Of a stretch of DNA of 64,000 bases, positions 62,478 to 64,000 are shown one piece after another. The stretch comes from Pseudoxanthomonas helianthi. GTDB lineage: Bacteria; Pseudomonadota; Gammaproteobacteria; Xanthomonadales; Xanthomonadaceae. Where the stretch lies: assembly GCF_017939625.1 (NCBI RefSeq), contig NZ_JAGKTC010000003.1, forward strand, positions 558,001 to 622,000, given 5' to 3'. How positions within the stretch are numbered: the first letter of the stretch is position 1; each line of letters starts with the position of its first letter. The notes under the pieces were generated by a model. The model saw only the letters and a list, made by a program, of their open reading frames with translations. It was not told the DNA's origin and made no database searches. The translations under genes were made by a program, and so were the position numbers.

Positions 62478-63058
62478 GGCCGCACCCGGGTATCCGTGGC
62501 GAGCCAGTTCACCTCCCAGTGTTTCCCGCCGTCGGCCGAATAGGCCTGCTCGAACTGCGCCGAATCCGCGCTCGTCGCCGTGATGACGAAGCGGACCATG
62601 ACTTCGCGCCCATCGTCCATGACTTCGGTGCCGTAGAACTCCCCGCGCCCGTGGTCGAACGCACCGAAGACCGGGCGGGTGAAGGCGCCGCTGCGCATGC
62701 TGGCGTAGTGCAGGCCCCATTGCCGGGCTTGCGGGTTGTACAGGCGCAGGCTGGCGCCTTCGATGCGCCCCGCCGGGCCCTGCACTCGCAGTTCGACCAG
62801 GTTGGCCGCTCCGTCCAGCACCTTGCGCACGACCGTGGTGCCCGTGTACTCGGCCCATTCATTCGAACCGGAAAGCGGCCGGACCAGGCGACGCAACTCG
62901 GTCTTCCAGGTGCCGATTTCCCAATCGAAATCGTGCCGGCCATCGCGTTCAGTCGCCGCCTTCGCGGCTTCGCTACCATGGCCCGCGAGCGGCAGCGCAA
63001 GCGCGGCTGCGAGCGCCGCCCCGGTGAATACACGAAACAGTCCGATATCGCCGCGCAC
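62474..63058 (-). CDS. Exported hypothetical protein, DUF1579-like
   Basis: A 194-residue protein started at GTG 63058, which has GGAGGG exactly 6 bases upstream; no ATG is as well placed. The N-terminus is a signal peptide (LFRVFTGAALAAALALPLAG). The mature part looks like a lipocalin-like beta-barrel: DFDWEIGTWKTELRRLVRPL, VVRKVLDGAANLVELRVQGP, LRLYNPQARQWGLHYASM, GEFYGTEVMDDGREVMVRF. The family is seen in secreted proteins of unknown role. It is coupled to the ABM gene downstream and divergent from the HxlR gene. Confidence 0.8.
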   Translation of the reverse strand: MRGDIGLFRVFTGAALAAALALPLAGHGSEAAKAATERDGRHDFDWEIGTWKTELRRLVRPLSGSNEWAEYTGTTVVRKVLDGAANLVELRVQGPAGRIEGASLRLYNPQARQWGLHYASMRSGAFTRPVFGAFDHGRGEFYGTEVMDDGREVMVRFVITATSADSAQFEQAYSADGGKHWEVNWLATDTRVRP

Positions 63059-63106
63059 GAGTTGCCCTCCATTCGACCAGGCCCATGGATAACCGGCTGG
63101 AAAACC

Positions 63107-63538
63107 ATGTTCAAGAACGCACCTGCGGGTAAGTACCTTCGCCCGGCGCGCGCCAATCCGCTTCCGGGTTGCCCGCTGGCCGCGGCATTCGCCGCCTTCG
63201 GCGGCAAGTGGAAGCTCACCCTGCTCTATTGGATCGGCCGCGAGGAATCGCATTTTTCCTCGCTGCATCGACGCGCCGCCCCGATCTCGCCCAAGGTATT
63301 GACCGAGCAATTGCGCGAACTGGAATCGGACGGGCTCATCGAACGCATGCCGCTGGGCCCGGTACCCGCTCCCGTCGCCTACGCACTGACCTCCTACGGT
63401 CGCAGCGTGTTGCCGGTGGTGGAAGCCGTCCGCATCTGGGGCGAGGCGCACCTGCAGCGCAACGAGGGGCGTGTACCGGCGCAGGCGATGGCGTGCGATG
63501 CGGCGATTGAGACCGGGGACATCATTCCGGCTCCATAA
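63107..63538 (+). CDS. HxlR-type transcriptional regulator
   Basis: A 143-residue winged-helix regulator. The HxlR core is clear: GCPLAAAFAAFGGKWKLTLL, FSSLHRRAAPISPKVLTEQL, RELESDGLIERM, and YALTSYGRSVLPVVEAVRIW. The Cys at residue 22 (PLPGCPLAAA) is the position that senses quinones or electrophiles in several HxlR proteins (YodB/QorR, family knowledge). The ATG at 63107 is 48 bases from the divergent exported-protein gene, so their shared intergenic space is the likely binding site. Confidence 0.9.
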   Translation: MFKNAPAGKYLRPARANPLPGCPLAAAFAAFGGKWKLTLLYWIGREESHFSSLHRRAAPISPKVLTEQLRELESDGLIERMPLGPVPAPVAYALTSYGRSVLPVVEAVRIWGEAHLQRNEGRVPAQAMACDAAIETGDIIPAP

Positions 63539-63589
63539 GCCGCAACGAACCGCGGCGCTGCGACGCTTTCCGGCCGCGACGCATCCCTA

Positions 63590-63608
63590 CCGTAGGCATC
63601 TCCTACGG
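63590..63608. promoter_or_regulatory. Palindrome upstream of the last gene
   Basis: CCGTAGG and CCTACGG are perfect inverted arms around a 5-base centre, 14 bases before the ATG at 63622 and overlapping its ribosome-binding region. It may be an operator or a leader hairpin. Confidence 0.3.
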
Positions 63609-63621
63609 CAGGAAGAACACA

Positions 63622-64000
63622 ATGCGCGCATGGCTCCTGGTGCTGTTATTGCTGGTCCCGCATTCCGTCCTGGCCGCGACGTCGGCGCAGAACTGGCTCG
63701 TCACCATCGATCTGTGGGGCAATCCGGCCTATCAGTCGATGGATCTGGTGCACGACGGCGAGCTGTTGCACGGCAAGATCGATGGCGATCCGCTGCAAGG
63801 GCGCAGGCATGGCGACGCGGTCGAGTTCGTTTCCACCGATGCGCACGGCAAGCAGTACCGTTTCTCCGGCAAGGTGTCGGGCGACGATCTGTCCGGCAAT
63901 GCCGATTTCCCCGATCCCAACGATGAGTCGCGGCGCGTCGTCCACGCTTTCCATGCCCGGCGGATTCCGCAACGGCCCGCGGGCGGGCCGCAGCGCCGCG
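63622..64000 (+). CDS. Exported protein, N-terminal part (possibly acetamidase/formamidase)
   Basis: Open to the window end, 126 codons visible. A signal peptide (MRAWLLVLLLLVPHSVLAAT) is followed by QNWLVTIDLWGNPAYQSMDL, a beta-rich domain (GDPLQGRRHGDAVEFVSTD) and VVHAFHARRIPQRPAGGPQR. The N-terminal pattern reminds me of secreted acetamidase/formamidase-family proteins of Xanthomonadaceae, but the catalytic part is beyond the window, so this is only a suggestion. AGGAAG lies about 6 bases before the ATG. An upstream palindrome may regulate it. Confidence 0.6.
   Translation, partial: MRAWLLVLLLLVPHSVLAATSAQNWLVTIDLWGNPAYQSMDLVHDGELLHGKIDGDPLQGRRHGDAVEFVSTDAHGKQYRFSGKVSGDDLSGNADFPDPNDESRRVVHAFHARRIPQRPAGGPQRR

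Overview
The window is a dense, GC-rich chromosomal segment of a gammaproteobacterium, most likely a member of the Xanthomonadaceae (Lysobacter, Luteimonas or a relative). The reasons are recognised gene content and sequence resemblance rather than a database search: a DksA with a long Lys/Ala/Pro tail, a FimX-type c-di-GMP receptor, a class I dihydroorotase of the 'DDQVHFREPG' type, an aspartokinase-homoserine dehydrogenase fusion in a thrA-thrB-thrC operon, and many intergenic palindromic repeats. No insertion sequence, prophage, CRISPR array or rRNA operon is visible. The single tRNA is tRNA-Arg(CCU).

Layout. 1-7090: end of cysS, sufE, an MFS exporter, a double CDGSH protein, a nucleoside deaminase, dksA, yidD, dihydroorotase and an M23 lipoprotein. 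7170-13560 (all minus): folE2, a squalene/phytoene-synthase-like gene, gph, an orphan hypothetical, ubiG, a TRZ/ATZ amidohydrolase, a TMEM175-like channel and efp. 13674-21260: epmB (the EF-P modifying partner, divergent from efp), fimX, htpX, gluQRS and a phbB-phaR-phbB block. 21451-30951 (mostly minus): a small Cys-rich lipoprotein, an M48 peptidase, a formylglycine-enzyme-like lipoprotein, rnd (plus), then the threonine operon preceded by a Thr/Ile-rich leader peptide. 31037-35010: a CehA/McbA-type PHP hydrolase with a TonB-dependent receptor.

35490-40891 is a three-gene cyanophycin operon: cyanophycinase, cyanophycin synthetase and a third Mur-ligase protein that lacks the ATP-grasp module. 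41012-51382: ALDH7-type dehydrogenase, phosphoesterase, pyrD, murB, an EamA permease, a PAP2 phosphatase, ispG and xseA. 51595-58084 holds the most suggestive unexplained group: a VWA-domain lipoprotein, a GAF-GAF-GGDEF-EAL protein, an ECF sigma factor and its overlapping membrane partner. The VWA lipoprotein and the sigma partner share a TonB-plug-like 'TLDSVVV(T/S)G' segment, with 20 identical bases, although neither is a receptor. The window closes with a YigZ protein, an ABC exporter, aidB, a divergent HxlR-regulated pair and a truncated secreted protein.

Genes are tightly packed, with many 1-4 base stop/start overlaps. The intergenic spaces hold several separate families of palindromic REP-like elements, two of which run into the 5' ends of coding sequences.
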